In this document: piece by piece, positions 31,073 to 43,530 of the stretch
Position numbering within the stretch: position 1 is the first letter of the stretch
How the letters are laid out: each line of letters starts with the position of its first letter
NCBI RefSeq assembly: GCF_029227915.1
Contig: NC_079882.1
Location: forward strand, 16,196,501-16,260,500
Length of the DNA: 64,000 nt
Direction of reading: 5' to 3'
Source: Hydractinia symbiolongicarpus
Lineage: Eukaryota; Cnidaria; Hydrozoa; Anthoathecata; Hydractiniidae
Program-made: the position numbers and the translations under genes
The notes under the pieces: model-generated
What the model saw: the letters and a program-made list of their open reading frames with translations, nothing else
Database searches by the model: none
What the model was told of the DNA's origin: nothing

Positions 31073-32884
31073 AAAAATGTGTGGGGACACACATAATCAT
31101 TCCACTCCTAGTTTTATTCAACAACAGGCATTCGCTCATTTTTAAAAAGTTCTTCATTTTTTTATTCCTTCACCCTCTTCCATGTTTTATTACTTATTTT
31201 ATCGATATAGCAAAAAATAAAAAATAAAATACACTTATCATAACACAATTTTCTAGGGAGTTGTCACATCCAGAACAAACACGCGCTTTTTCTGGGTATA
31301 TTATGCCAAGAATACCATTTGTAAACAATGTTTCCCTGCATAGTCAGCATTTCACCAATTTTACAGCAGATGAATTTGATTTCAACACGCTGCTGAACAT
31401 GGCATTGGGGAGCTGATTGCAAACACAAAAACACCAAACACAGAACTGATTTTATGAAGCTAAAAAGTATGAAAAAAATAGGATAATGATCTTACATTAT
31501 TGTGATCTAAAAGATTGAATAATGTGAAATTTATTAGATGTTAAAGTTATTTTTTATTAAAGAGTCCTCTTCTCTCTTCAATTCCAAACGAAAAGAACGA
31601 AGAACATCTAAAAGGAACAGGTCATTCTGGTTGGTTCATACTCATTCTGAATGGTTCTGGATCAATCTGGATGATTCTGGCTGCATCCCCTGTTCATAAG
31701 AACTGAATAGTGAGAAGGGGGGTTCTTAAAAAAAAAAGGGAATGTATATTAAACATTTTATCATGTTGGCATTCCATCTTTGATGCCTCTTTTACCAAAA
31801 TTGTTAGATTACACCATTCTTGTGCTATGGTTTGTGATGTTCATTGCATTATAAAAATAATAACTACAAATTTAATAAAGTCCACATTTTTTTTTAATTG
31901 ATATGCATGTTTTGACCTACTCTAATGTCATCTCCAGTCTAAATATTTTACTTAAAGCTGGTAGAATATATAAGTACAGGAATAAACAGAAGCAAAATTT
32001 ACAAACAATTTTATGTAAGTATTGACAATAAGTCATGTGATAAACAGATGAAATGATATTGTTTTGTAGAGTTGAGTCCAGAAGCAGACAAGGTACCCAC
32101 ACAACTCCTCCAGTATTGTCAGAACTCCTATTGGCCGATTAAAATGTAACTTAAATTCAGCGCTTTTGGCAAACACCAGATTAACTTATAACTCTGCTTT
32201 CCGTGTATACAAAAGATTCTGCTATAAATTGTCAACACCTTTAATTCCCCTTCAGGTATTAACTTTCGAATCTTTGCTCCCCACCTTGCGTTAATGGTCA
32301 AATGGTCAAAGTTTATCTCACTGGAGTCCAATGTGAGAGCGTTATTGGTCATAACACAATACCAAATATGAATAGACTATGCTTCTTAACGCTTAATGTT
32401 CTTAACACTTTAAAAATGAAGATCAAAGTTTTAAATTAACGCTAAAGTGGAAGCGTTATTACCGTGTTATAACAGCGTCTTAACAGAAGAACCCATGGAT
32501 CGAAGAACCCAACACCTACACTGCACAAGTTCTTCAGAAACCTTACAGTTATCCACCCTCCCACCCTTTTTATATATCGATTTTTTCACCTATTTTTTCT
32601 TTATTTTATGTCATCAACACGCCTACAAATAGTTGATGTGAGATACCAACTCAATTTATCACTGTGGTGCAATGGAATGGAATCAAAATCGAAATATCAT
32701 GGACATCACCATCCAATGCAACTAAAGACAACTGCATCACAACTGTTATGGTGTCACGCAGCACAACACAACCAGACAAATTGCTTCTGCCTCAAGCTTT
32801 CCCTGGCATTTCTTTTGGCTCATGTTATGTCAGTGTTTTAGTCCAGAGAAACTGTAGGTAGCCTCTAATTTAATTGGTGGGTGT
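31073..32884. other. Non-genic spacer
   Basis: No gene recognised. It contains inverse copies of the AGAACCATCCAGAATGA minisatellite (31625-31690) and a copy of the dispersed block CTGCACAAGTTCTTCAGA (32519 onward). Confidence 0.4.
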
Positions 32885-34465
32885 GTTGGGCCTCCTTCGT
32901 CAGTTGTTTAGGCAAGTAATGTGTTGATACAAGTCATTGTAGAAACATTGTAGAATAAAAACACCAGTAATTAGCATGTGCCCAACGCTCAGGACATGTT
33001 GATGCGCCTGACATTCAGGGCATCTCTAGTGTAGTCATCATGTGAATAAGAAACATGCGCCTAACGCTCAGGGCTTGATGAAGCCCCTAACGCCCAGGGC
33101 ATCTCTCATACACGAGACGGTCAGGATATGAATAAAAACACCAGTATTTAGCATGTTGAAGCCCCTGACGCTCAGGGCATGTTGATGCCCCTGACGCTCA
33201 GGGCATCTCTAATACACCTGACAATCAGGGTATAGAAGAAAACACTATGATTAGCATGTGCCTGACTCTTAGGACATGTTGATGCATCTGACGCGCTCAG
33301 TGCATCTCATCTGTGTCATGCACCTGACGTTCAGGGCAGGAAGACGCCTATAGTGCATATCCTGACGCTGACGATATGCATTATATATTTGTGCATATCC
33401 TGATGCTCAAGATATGCATTATATATTTGTGTATATGACGAAGCACGAAGGAGGCACTTTCATACCTACCCATTTCCCAAAAATCTCCATAATAGTCTAC
33501 GCATACTGAGCGTGTTGTATGTATTCATTTCAATAAAAATACATTGTTTCTATCAATTTGTGTTATTATTTTGGAACCCAAAGCAATTAATTTGTCTTGA
33601 TATTATTTAACGTTAACAGTTTCTTTATTCAAATTAATCCACAAAGTGTTTTTCACATTTTTTAATGACTGTTTTATGTAATATTAGCTTTGAGCGTTGG
33701 TGCAATAAAATATGGCAGTGCCAGCGATTATGTATGTGGAGTTATTATAGTGTTATTATATTTTATCACATCAAATTGGAAAATTATAGCAAATAATGTA
33801 TTTCTTCTTGTTGTTCCTTTCCGTATGTTGGACCTTCTTCGTCAGACGTTTAGGCAAGTAAGATGTTGATACAAGTCATTGTACCTGACGCTCAGGGCAT
33901 GTATACATGTGTTCACCATATTTGCTGTTCTCGTTGTGCACTTGGAAACAAACTTGATGCTCATTGAGGTGCGCCTGACGCTCAGTGTATCTCGATCAGC
34001 AGCACTTGAATAGGAAACAAGCACCTGAAGCTCAGGGCATCTGCCATACACCTGACGCTCAGGGTATGAATAAAAACCCTATTAATTAGCATTTGCCTGA
34101 CGCTCAGGATATGTTGATGTGCCTGACACTCAGGGCATTTCTCATACACCTGACGCTCAGGGTATGAATAAAAACACCATAATTAGCATGTGTCTGATGC
34201 TCAAGACATGTCAATGCACCTTATGCTCAGGGCATCTCATCTGTCTCATGTACCTGATGCTTATCCAGACGCTCAGGATATGCATTATATTTTTGTGCTT
34301 TTTACGAAGCATGAACGAGGCACCTACATTCCTACCCATTTCCCAAAGATTTTTACAAAATAGTTCAATGCAAACTGAATTTGTTGTATCTACTGATCCC
34401 AATAGAAATACACTGTTTTCTATAAATTTTGTGTTATTATTCTGGAACCCAAAGCAATTAAGTTG
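32885..34465. repeat. Duplicated block of CCTGACGCTCAGG palindromic repeats
   Basis: Two direct copies of a ~650-700 base block (32885-~33600 and 33826-~34465). Both start with CCT(C/T)CTTCGTCAG...GTTTAGGCAAGTAA and end with the TACCCATTTCCCAAA and GGAACCCAAAGCAATTAA segments. Each contains ten or so short palindromes of type CCTGA-CGC-TCAGGGCAT (clear examples at about 33165, 33189, 33882, 34052, 34096 and 34149) at irregular 24-60 base spacing. GCCTCCTTCGT at the start and ACGAAGGAGGC near 33440 are inverse, so each block is itself bracketed. No ORF fits; I infer a non-autonomous element or its arms. Confidence 0.7.
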
Positions 34466-34762
34466 TAAAAGTGAAATTATATTTAAAAAAACATTCTCAA
34501 AAGTGCTTTGTCTAATACTACTACATTAAGCAAACTGGTCTGCACCATAAGGGTTAATTACACTAGGGAAAGATAGAGAAAAGCGAATAAAAGAAAGGAA
34601 TCAACAGGTGAGAAGAGAGAAGAAAAAAAAGAAGAAAAATGAATGACATAATAAGATATTGATTGTTAACATACTTTACCTGTTTATTTAGGTTAGGGTT
34701 CTCCTATCCTATATAAACAAACCTTCCTTAAGGTTCAGTTGTCGTCTTTGTTGAGACTATAT
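34466..34762. other. Non-genic spacer
   Basis: A purine-rich tract (34570-34650) and a TATA-like CTATATAAACAA (34713-34724). No gene seen. Confidence 0.3.
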
Positions 34763-34999
34763 CTAGAATGGAAAAACAGTTCTCGTTAGCTTCTTCCAGG
34801 CACATGGGATTTTCATGCACCTGTTTGTAAATGTGTGAGTTTTGTCCTTTCTAAGCTGTTCTTCAACGCATGTGTGAATATGTCTGGTTGTTTCACCAAT
34901 ATAGCTAGCTTTACAAGACGCACAAGAAAATTTATAAATTACACAAGATTTAAGATGAGAAGAAAATAAAAAATTATGGTGATGGTTCTTCTTCAGCAC
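34763..34999 (-). pseudogene. Penelope-like element GIY-YIG endonuclease fragment
   Basis: The minus-strand 78-residue frame contains V-I-Y-K-F-S-C-A-S-C-K-A-S-Y-I-G-E-T-T-R, the conserved start of the GIY-YIG domain that ends Penelope-like reverse transcriptases. It is oriented opposite to, and directly abuts, the RT relic to its right. Confidence 0.7.
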
Positions 35000-35760
35000 G
35001 TATATATGATCTTCCTAAACTTCACAAAAGCTATTCTCCATCTTCCCCTTCAACTTTTTTTTCAGACCTATCATTCCATCTATTGGCACATATGATTATG
35101 ATTTAGCTAAGATTTTATGCAACCTTTTGTCACCGCACATACTAGATACACATGTAAAGATTCATTCACTTTTAGGAAGGATGTAAGCCAGGTGAATATT
35201 TCTGATTCTTTTTGGTATCATTTGATGTAGCTGGCCTATTTACTAAAATCCCTCTACATGAAACTATCGATATCACAGTGAACATTGTGGTTGAAAAAAA
35301 TCGTAATATAAAATTTTAAAATATGACCTGAAAAAACTAATTTTTTTTTGTATTGCTTAAACTTATTTCTTGTTTAATGACCAATATTGTAATCAAATAG
35401 GCGGTATGGCAATAGGCTCACCTCTGGCTTCTGCATTAGCTAAAATTTTCATGAGTTATAAAAAAAATTTGTTAAATAATTACATTACAAGGTAATGAAC
35501 CGTTATTCTACCACAGATATGTGGAATATATCTTTTCTGCTTTTTGAAATGTAAATGATGGTATTTTGTTTTTTGATTATATTAACACGAGACACCCTAA
35601 CATTACTTTTTGTGGAAAACCATGGAAAAGCAAACTTCTAAAAAATTATTGTTTCTTGATGTTGTCATTTATTATTCTTCAAATTAACCACAATCAGTAT
35701 TTTTCACAAAAAAAGAACGTTCACAGGTCTGTTAACTAACTACGTAAAGGGAACCCGAGG
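34995..35760 (+). pseudogene. Penelope-like reverse transcriptase relic
   Basis: Plus-strand fragments in several frames: I-Y-D-L-P-K-L-H-K (35008), then F-D-V-A-G-L-F-T-K-I-P-L-H-E-T-I-D-I (35225-35275), Q-I-G-G-M-A-I-G-S-P-L-A-S-A-L (35395-35440), R-Y-V-E-Y-I-F (35520), and D-Y-I-N-T-R-H-P-N-I (35575-35605). The catalytic Y-V-D-D region reads Y-V-E-Y. Many stops are present. The C-terminal GIY-YIG part should follow on the right but lies inverted on the left. Confidence 0.7.
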
Positions 35761-36414
35761 TATAAAATGATGTTGCGCTTATATTATAGAGCCTAAAAAG
35801 TTGGTTATCAAGTCTTTTTTAAATTTTTTAAAAAGCTCTTTTCGTTTTCAAGATATTTACATATAAAGAATTTCAGATTTAATTTTGTTCCATAAATTAT
35901 GATTTCATATTTAAGTAATAGTAAATTTTGATATTTCCTGTTATCAGTAATTTCAAACCTGTTAAGGGATATGCATTCAAACTTTATCAATGCATAGATA
36001 TTATACAGGTGAATTGATTAACATAATTTTTTTTTGACAAAATGACACTCTTTTGCTCGTCCCAGGCCTTTCCCGATCTGCAAAATTTTTGTAACAGTGA
36101 CCCAAAAAATATTTTCCACCCGATAAGCAGATAATATTTATATACCTTTAGGTTAAGCACTTACTTAAAAGTTACAATAAGACTGAATTAACCTCTTCTT
36201 GATATTTCAAACCACCATACACACATTATTCCAATATAATCGAACTAAAAATAAACAAGATGCAAAAACTGCATAAGCTATGTTGCTATTACAAAGGTGC
36301 AACTACAATACATTCACAATAGTAACACATCCGATTCTGTTGTTTAATTTACATCAAAGTGGTATATGCTACTTGGTCTGTGACCACAAACAATGCTAAT
36401 TTTTAAAGCCTAGT
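35761..36414. other. Non-genic spacer
   Basis: AT-rich, no gene or repeat recognised. Confidence 0.3.
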
Positions 36415-37938
36415 AATGGTGCTATTCCGAGTGAGTGGCAGTCGAGTGTAATAGTGAATTGTTTCAAGGGCAAGGGTGATGCATTAGAAAGAGGTAACTA
36501 TAGAGGTTTGCAGTTGGTTGATCAAGTAATAAAAGTTATTGAAAGAGTGATAGGTTACTTAGAGAAAGAATTGATATAGATAAGATGCAATTTGGTTTTG
36601 TTCCAGGGCGTGGCACTACAGATGCAATATTTTTACTCAGACAGCTTCAGGAAAAGTATTTAGGAAAGAGAAAGAATCTCTATTATGCCTTTGTAAATTT
36701 AGAGAAAGCTTTTGCCATGTAAAGTTATTTGGTAGGCTATGAGAAAATTAGGTGTGGATGAGTGGCTAGTTACGTTACAGTCTATGTACAGCAATGCTAG
36801 AAGTCGTGTCAGGATTCACTTAGTGATGAGTTTAGTGTAAATGTTGGTGTACATCAGGGTTCTGTACTTAGTCCTTTGTTGTTTGTTCTAGTCTTAGAAG
36901 CACTGTCGATGGAGTTCAGAACAGGTTGTCCATGGGAGTTATTGTATGCAGATGATTTGGTTCTCATAGCAGAGTCGATGGAAGAATTAGTTGAAAATTT
37001 GGGAAGTAGAGAAAAGGAATAGAAAAGAAGGGGCTAAGGGTGAACACAGCAAAGTCTAAGGTCATGATTAGTAGCATTGCAGCCAAGTGTGACCTTGTAG
37101 TTGGAAAGTGGCCTTATGGAGTTTGCAGGAAAGGGGTCGGTAGTAACTCAATTTTTTGTTAGACTTGCAAGCATTAGGTACATAAGAAGCGCAGTAGTAT
37201 TAAGAGCTGACATTCAGTTTGTATGCAAGCGTTTCAAAGGTGAGATTATAGAGAATGAAGTATTTCCAGCTTCAATGATGTACAACAGTGGCTCGTTAGA
37301 GATAGTTGAGAATTTCTGTTACTTAGGTGATATGTTTGGCAGTGAAGGGGGTGTTGAAAGAAGTGTTACTTGCAGGATAGGTTCTGCTTGGAAAAAGTTC
37401 AGAGAGTTACTTCCTTTGTTGACTAGCAGAGTATTGTCAATTGAGTTAAAAGGTAGGTTGTATGAGGCCTGTGTAAGAAGTGTTATTTTGTATGGTAGTG
37501 AGACATGGGTAGTGAAGCAGGAAGATCTTGACCGTTTAGAAAGGAATGATATGAGAATGGTTAGGTGGATGTGTAACGCCAGTCTAAGAGACAGAAAGAG
37601 TTCAGATGAGCTAAGAAGCAGGCTAAGTATCCGTAGAATTAAAGATGTTATCCAGATAGATTGAATTGGCTGGGGCACTTGGAAGAATGGAGAGGGATAA
37701 TTGGGTAAAAAAGTGTAGACACTTGATAGTTCCTGGGGCAAAGCCCGGAGGCAGGCCGAGAAAGACTTGGCAGGAGGTTATAGGGACAGACTTGATACAA
37801 AGGAAGTTGAGTTTAGATCTAACACAGTCTAGATCAGATTGGAAGAGGGTCATTAATATACCCCGTCCAACCCATGCTAGCATGGAAAACGGACGTTAAG
37901 CCGAGAATGATGTTGATGATGATGATGATGATGATGAC
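36415..37938 (+). pseudogene. 5'-truncated RTE-type LINE
   Basis: Nearly identical to the 3' half of the longer copy at 43531-46588, starting abruptly at the equivalent of ~45048. It retains G-F-V-P-G-R-G-T-T, G-V-H-Q-G-S-V-L-S-P, Y-A-D-D-L-V-L-I-A-E-S (36945-36980), a degraded Cys-rich finger, and the C-terminal L-Y-G-S-E-T-W and G-R-P-R-K-T-W-Q-E motifs. Several frameshifts and stops are present. It ends in a (GAT)n tail (37904-37937), as is usual for RTE elements. Confidence 0.85.
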
Positions 37939-38717
37939 TAAATGACTTAGGTCAGTTGCTAAAAGAACATTTGATCACAATAAAAAACCTATAGCCGCTT
38001 AGTTTGCGCATATTTGAAGCAACTTAATGGGGTCACCAGAGATTTTTTTTTTAAAATTATTTTTTAAAGGAAACGATTTCAAAAATTTGATGGTTCATAG
38101 TACACACTCAAACTAGGCTGATCATTATTTTTTATTTATTTATCTCTATTTTACATACATAAAAGAATGTAATAGATTTGAAATTAAATATATACAGTGA
38201 GTTGATTTAGTCCATCTATGCCTTACGTTGGCTGGTATAAAGATGGGAAGTTGGGAAATTTATGACTTTAATGCATTCGTCTCCTGATCTGGTCTGAATT
38301 TAGGCAATATCATTATTTGCTATTTAATTGTCTTTTTTTAGCTAGAGCAGCTTTACTTTGTTTTTTATATAATGGTGCGTAATGCATTCTGGTATACACA
38401 TACCAGAATGCATTACGCACATGATTTATAAAGCTTTCATGATGGCACATGGAAACATAAATGATGCAGAATGTACAGTAGATTAAAATATCAACCTTTT
38501 TAATTTGCGTTGGTTAATTGATGACATGAATGCCCATGTGTTAACTAAGCAGACAGGCAAAGAACATATTGCATGAAAAAAAAATTTTAATTATCTTGTT
38601 ATTATGCATTTCCAATCTTCGTTTTTTTTAAAGTTTTTAAACTTGCCAGACAAAATGACAGGTTAAAACTAATGTGTCTTGGTTGGACCATGTTCAATGT
38701 TTGAATATTATTTCCAG
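37939..38717. other. Spacer with a perfect 46-base hairpin
   Basis: No gene. At 38375-38420 two perfect 21-base arms (starting GTGCGTAATGCATTC) flank an ACAC loop. The rest is AT-rich. Confidence 0.5.
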
Positions 38718-38789
38718 GACTGCCAATGATGCAAGATTTGAACAGCCACTTATCTTCTCCCCTGAGTTACCCTCTGAAACAGTTTAACT
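38718..38789 (+). other. Probable 5' untranslated exon of ELKS/CAST-like gene
   Basis: A 72-base segment is bounded by TATTTCCAG (acceptor) and GTAAGT (donor). It has an ATG-ATG in one frame, but joined to the next exon at 39540 it does not stay in frame with the main ATG at 39601, so it is more likely 5' UTR. The presence of an acceptor implies still earlier exons to the left. Confidence 0.45.
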
Positions 38790-39539
38790 GTAAGTGAAAA
38801 ATATCTATAATTTTAGCCTAACATTTTTACAGTGATCCCAACACTTGCTTATTCCAAAAATGTCACACCTATTTCCCTGAATGCAGTTAAAATATATGTT
38901 GTGTTTGTAAAATGTTTCATTTTGCCATTATTATCTGTTTTAAAATATGGTCCTTTGGATTATAAAAAACGAAACTTTATTCATCCAATTTTTGTTTGAT
39001 TTGCATATAATTAACTTTGAAGTATGAAGGAATGTCACCCTTACGGATGTGCTGTATTTGAAACACTGATTAGCCATTTAGCTGTGGAATTTATTTTTAG
39101 AATTTTTGCAAGAACTACATTTTAAGAGGATAACAGTGCTTCTTTTATGTAAAGTTATTAAACATTTTAATTAGTTTATTAAATGTACTTAGATAAATAT
39201 TGATTGTTTGTGTTACACAATGTGTGTGTTGAATTGATGATGTTATTTTGTCATTAGTTTATAATATCTTTCTTATAACAAACTCGTAGATTTTTCTCAC
39301 TCATTCTCATTTGTAGAAATAGTTTTTATTGTGTTTTCTTGTTTTTCTTGTTTCCAACACACTGAGTGTTTTATTTAATTCTGTAAAAACGAATGTTTAT
39401 GCAAACTTTAGTTTTAAAAAATATGTCCTGTTTAAAAGCTTTTTATGTTGTTATTCTAACTGACACGCATTGTTGTTTGCATTGTTATTTGTCATTTATT
39501 AGTAAGTGAATAAGGAAGATTTTTAATGTTAACTTGCAG

Positions 39540-40179
39540 TAACTAGGTGGAATTTTTTTAGAGAAATAAATTCAGTACTGGGAAGTAATGAAAACAGAAG
39601 ATGGCAACTTTATCAGAGAATGTCTCCAGTGGTGCAAAAATTCTAAATCATGAAAAACAAAGCGATGCCCACATGCGTTCACCATTTCAGCTCACTAAAA
39701 CAAAGGAAAATCCCTTGAAAATTATGTCCTTGCCAGCAAATGTTCCAGCAGGTAATGAAACTACCACATTCTTTGATATGCCACCCACACCTTCAACAGC
39801 ATCATCCGAAGCATCAGAACCAACAGTTTCTAAAAGTTTAATTAGTCCTAGTCCATTTTCATTAAGTGTAAAAAAAGTTGGAAGCATTGGATTGAGTAGT
39901 AGTTCTGCACTGTCATCATCACCACTATCTTATAGCCTGTCAACATCTGGTGGAAAAGAAAGTTTATCACCAGAAAATAAAATTTTGGAAATGCAGAAAG
40001 AAATTTCCAGCTTAAAAAAAGATATAGAAGCCAAAGATGCTAAGCTTAGTTCAAGCATGAAAAGTATAAAACAGTTTTGGAGTCCTGAATTAAAAAAGGA
40101 ACGAGCAGCACGGAAAGAAGAAACTGAAAAGTACATTTTACTTAAAGAAAAATATCAAATATCAAATACACAGATAGAG
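39540..40179 (+). CDS. ELKS/CAST (ERC)-like gene, first coding exon
   Basis: The acceptor is AACTTGCAG (39531-39539). The ATG at 39601 has in-frame stops upstream in the exon, and the coding part is 193 codons in phase 0 to donor GTGTGC at 40180. The N-terminus is Ser/Thr/Pro-rich and unstructured. From ~residue 120 a coiled coil begins (K-I-L-E-M-Q-K-E-I), leading to F-W-S-P-E-L-K-K-E-R-A-A-R-K at residues 159-172. That last motif is a hallmark of ELKS/CAST/Rab6-interacting (ERC) proteins, which in known animals organise presynaptic active zones and vesicle-docking sites. Fusion with the next exons (all phase 0) extends the coiled coil. The 7.9 kb intron that follows is filled by transposons. 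Confidence 0.7.
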
Positions 40180-40612
40180 GTGTGCTGTTTTATTTTTTAG
40201 TAAGGAAAGTTAGGCGTCTTTCAATTTCACATTATTGGATAAAATCTGTCCTTAAGTCCCTGGGCAAGTTAAATGTAGTCAGACCCGCTGACCTTTCTCT
40301 TGCAAATTTGAAAAGATTCTTTTGATTTTTACTTGAGTGTATCACTTAGTAAATTTCATTTAACTGTTATCACCAAGTTGTCACCAAATTAAATATATTT
40401 AAAGATAGGGCATAATGTATAATAATAAATGGATCTGCTTTTTTTATCTTCATTGTTTTCAAAGTTGTTTTTCAAAATAATTTTTATCCTTCAAAAAACA
40501 AGAAAAACTCAACGTTGAACGTTGTTGTAGCCATTGAAGAAAAGGAAATTAAGCCTTAAAAGTCCATTTTATTGATCTAGCTGGTTAAAAAGCCATTCTT
40601 TAACCTCTGGTT

Positions 40613-40895
40613 GTTTTAACCCTATTCAGTCCATGGGAAGGGGGGACTCTGCTGCAAAAATACATTCCCTAACGGAAATAATTGAATTTTACGCAGATAG
40701 TGATAGACAAATTTCAAGCTTTCAATGACGTCACAGTAAAAGTGCTAATATAAGCGAAAATTTACTGCTTCCATTTTGTTTCTTTCATGACATACTATAA
40801 GCGTGCCAAGCTTGATTCATCTTGGACAAGCATGCTAAACGTTTTGGGGGCAGGGGGGAGGGCAGAATCTGCCTTGGACTGAATAGGGTTAAAAC
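40613..40895. mobile_element. MITE with 21-base perfect terminal inverted repeats
   Basis: GTTTTAACCCTATTCAGTCC onward at 40613-40633 and its exact inverse at 40875-40895. No coding capacity; it contains a G-rich patch next to each arm. It lies inside the intron. Confidence 0.8.
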
Positions 40896-41829
40896 ATCCA
40901 AGTTAAATCCTTTCTGATCCGTTTCTTTTATGTTTCTAATTCAAGCAATTTCCCTTCCATTCTAATGCATACATGTAAAATATGGTTAGTATTTGAGACA
41001 AGCTCAGTATATTGAAGCATGAAAGTCACCTTATTCCAGGAAGATAACGAAGAACGGAAAAAAAATAGGAAATTAACACAAAGAAAACTATCGTAAATAC
41101 CAATAACAACTTATAAAAAAGAATTATTTAACACGATTTATAGCTCTACTGATTTACAAAAAGCATTAAATAACGTGAATCAGGAAATTAAAACTACAAA
41201 ATCTGATGGATACCTTTATTTCAAGAATTAGTTTATTGGCACCCAGTTTCTTGTTTTTTTTTCAAAACAGAGAAAAACCCTGCCTTAACACATTATCGTA
41301 TCAGGACGATACTAATTTAATCATTGTTTTTAAATCAACTATTAAAAGGAAACAGAGGTCAAAGTTTTGGTGTAGTTTTTTCGGTTGAAATGAAAGTTTT
41401 TTATTATCTATTTTTACTGTAATGTTGAATAAGAGCAATTTAAAATTTCAATGTTTATAAAGTCATAGTTGCGTTAGGCTCCCCTTGTTATACTAATAGC
41501 AAGTATGTGATCTGAATTTCTAAATGATTGTATTTCAGTCAATTTACATTACTTTTTGAAAATTCTTTTTTATATGAATACTAATTTTATTGAAGATATT
41601 ATTTCGGTTTGTCTGTTCAGTATTATATTACTGTGGAAAGTTTATCATTTCTTGAACATGATAGTTTAGTAGGCGACATTACCGGTGATCCTTCTCCCAT
41701 CATCGGGCAAAGTAAAATGATGTTGCGCATGTATTTATATAATTGCAAAGGATCAAAATTTATAAAAAATTAACCAAATAATTACAGTTAATTACGGTAA
41801 TTAACATTTTCGGACCTAGATGTAGGTAA

Positions 41830-43530
41830 CTACTTCTTCTGTAGGGCTGGTAACCAAATCTCAGGAAGTTGATACGAGATGCTGCTTATGTGTTTGTTAC
41901 GTTCTACACTGTTGATGGTTTCTTTAATCTTCCTGGCCGTTGTTCTGGATTCTCTGTCAGTGATTTTCTTCTCATCCCATTTAAACTGATGACTTCTGCT
42001 CCAGCTGTGGTCCGCAATTTCGTTTCTCTTCACATCTCCGTTTCTCACTGGGCGCATATGTTCCTGTACTCGTTGCTTAAACTTTCTTTTTGTTTCGCCT
42101 ATATACACTGCATCACAATCTTTACACAGGATTTCATAAACAACATTGCTTTGTTCTTCCAGGTTTATTTTGTCTTTTGGTTTAGACAAAGTGCTTCTTA
42201 GGGTGTCTTTAGAGTTAAGAATGCATTTGATCTTGTGTTGCCTTAAAACTCGACGAAGGATCTCGCTGGTACCTGGTACGAAGGGTAGGAATGCTGATGC
42301 GATAAATTCCTCTGATCTTTCCTTGTTGTCTCTGTTGCATCTTCTCTTCATTTTATTTTCTACTTGCGTGATGATTTTATGACTGTATCCATTTGCTATT
42401 AATGTATTTCTTACACGTCGAATTTCTATTTTCCTTTCCTGTTTGTCACTGACTACCCTGTTGGCACGAATCAGTAATGAAGATATGACACTTTCTTTGC
42501 AAGATTTCTAATGGTTTAATTCGAAGTTAAGGTACTGGTCAGTGTGTGTTGGTTTACGATACACTGAAACTGAAATGGAACCATTCTTGCGTTTGACCAA
42601 AGTGTCCAGGAAAGCGATACTTCCATCGTGTTCAACCTCAACAGTGAATTTGATTTGTCGATGTAGGCTGTTGATGTGTTTATGGAACTCTTCTAGATGA
42701 GATCTTTTGATTATGGTGAATACGTTGTCAACAAATCTTTTCCTAACCTTTGGACGTCTTCCTGATGTGACTAATGCTGTTGTCTCGTGTGCTTGCATGT
42801 ATATTTCTGCGACTACTGATAATGCAGGGCCTCCCATAGCAACTTCGTCTGTTTGAGTGTAGAAGTTCTTATTAAACAGATACCATGTTTTGGTTAGAAC
42901 AAGTTCGACCAAACGCAGAAAATCCGGTACTGGAATCTTTGTCTTTTCACCGAATGCAGCATTGTTTTCGATAAGGTCTTTAATGATGTTTAAGGTGTCT
43001 TTTATGGGAACATTTATGTAGAGTGATGTGACATCAAATGATACCTTGCATCCGAAAATTCTTTTAAGTTTTTGCTGTGGTCACTTACTGTGAATTTGCT
43101 GAGGATGGAATCAACAAATTTTGATAGGTTGTATAACGGTATTCCAGTGCAGGAGACTATTGGTCGAATTAGATTTCCCTGTTTATGAATTTTTGTTAGT
43201 CCGTAAAATCGTGGTGGTGGTCCGTCACAAGGTTACAGTCGGTAATACTGCTTATCGTCGATGTATTCTTTTCTCTTCAACTCCATTAAGATGTTCCTCG
43301 CTTCTCGTTTGATGACCTCTGTGGGATCTTTCTTGAGAGGTTTGTAAGCCCCGTTGTTGATGTGTTCGTTGCACTTGTTGATGTAGTCAGGTGTATTCAT
43401 GATAACCGTTGTTCTCCCCTTGTCTGCCGGTAGGATTATGATATCTTTGTCCTTCCTTAGATTCTTCAATGACAGTCTTTCAGATTTTTGCAAATTGTCC
43501 TTTGGTGTTTTGCTTTTCTGTAGCATGAGG
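41830..43530 (-). pseudogene. Penelope-like RT / GIY-YIG protein, main copy
   Basis: Minus-strand pieces, N to C: T-P-K-D-N-L (43510) and I-I-I-L-P-A-D-K-G-R-T-T-V-I-M (43440), then F-Y-G-L-T-K-I-H-K (~43200), then Q-T-D-E-V-A-M-G-G-P (42850), R-F-V-D-N-V-F-T-I-I (42735; the catalytic pair reads D-N), F-L-D-T-L-V-K-R (42610), and a C-terminal GIY-YIG domain with V-Y-E-I-L-C-K-D-C-D-A-V-Y-I-G-E-T-K-R (42130-42075), ending L-P-A-L-Q-K-K at 41830. Frameshifts at ~42500, ~42930 and ~43080 break it. The N-terminal E-A-I-K-D-L-P-K-E-E-A-D segment is cut off to 46690-46600 by the RTE insertion. Confidence 0.8.

Noticed and set aside
32985-34300. CRISPR-like array of palindromic repeats
   Set aside because: Repeats are only ~13-17 bases, spacers are irregular and themselves related, there are no cas genes, and the context is animal DNA.
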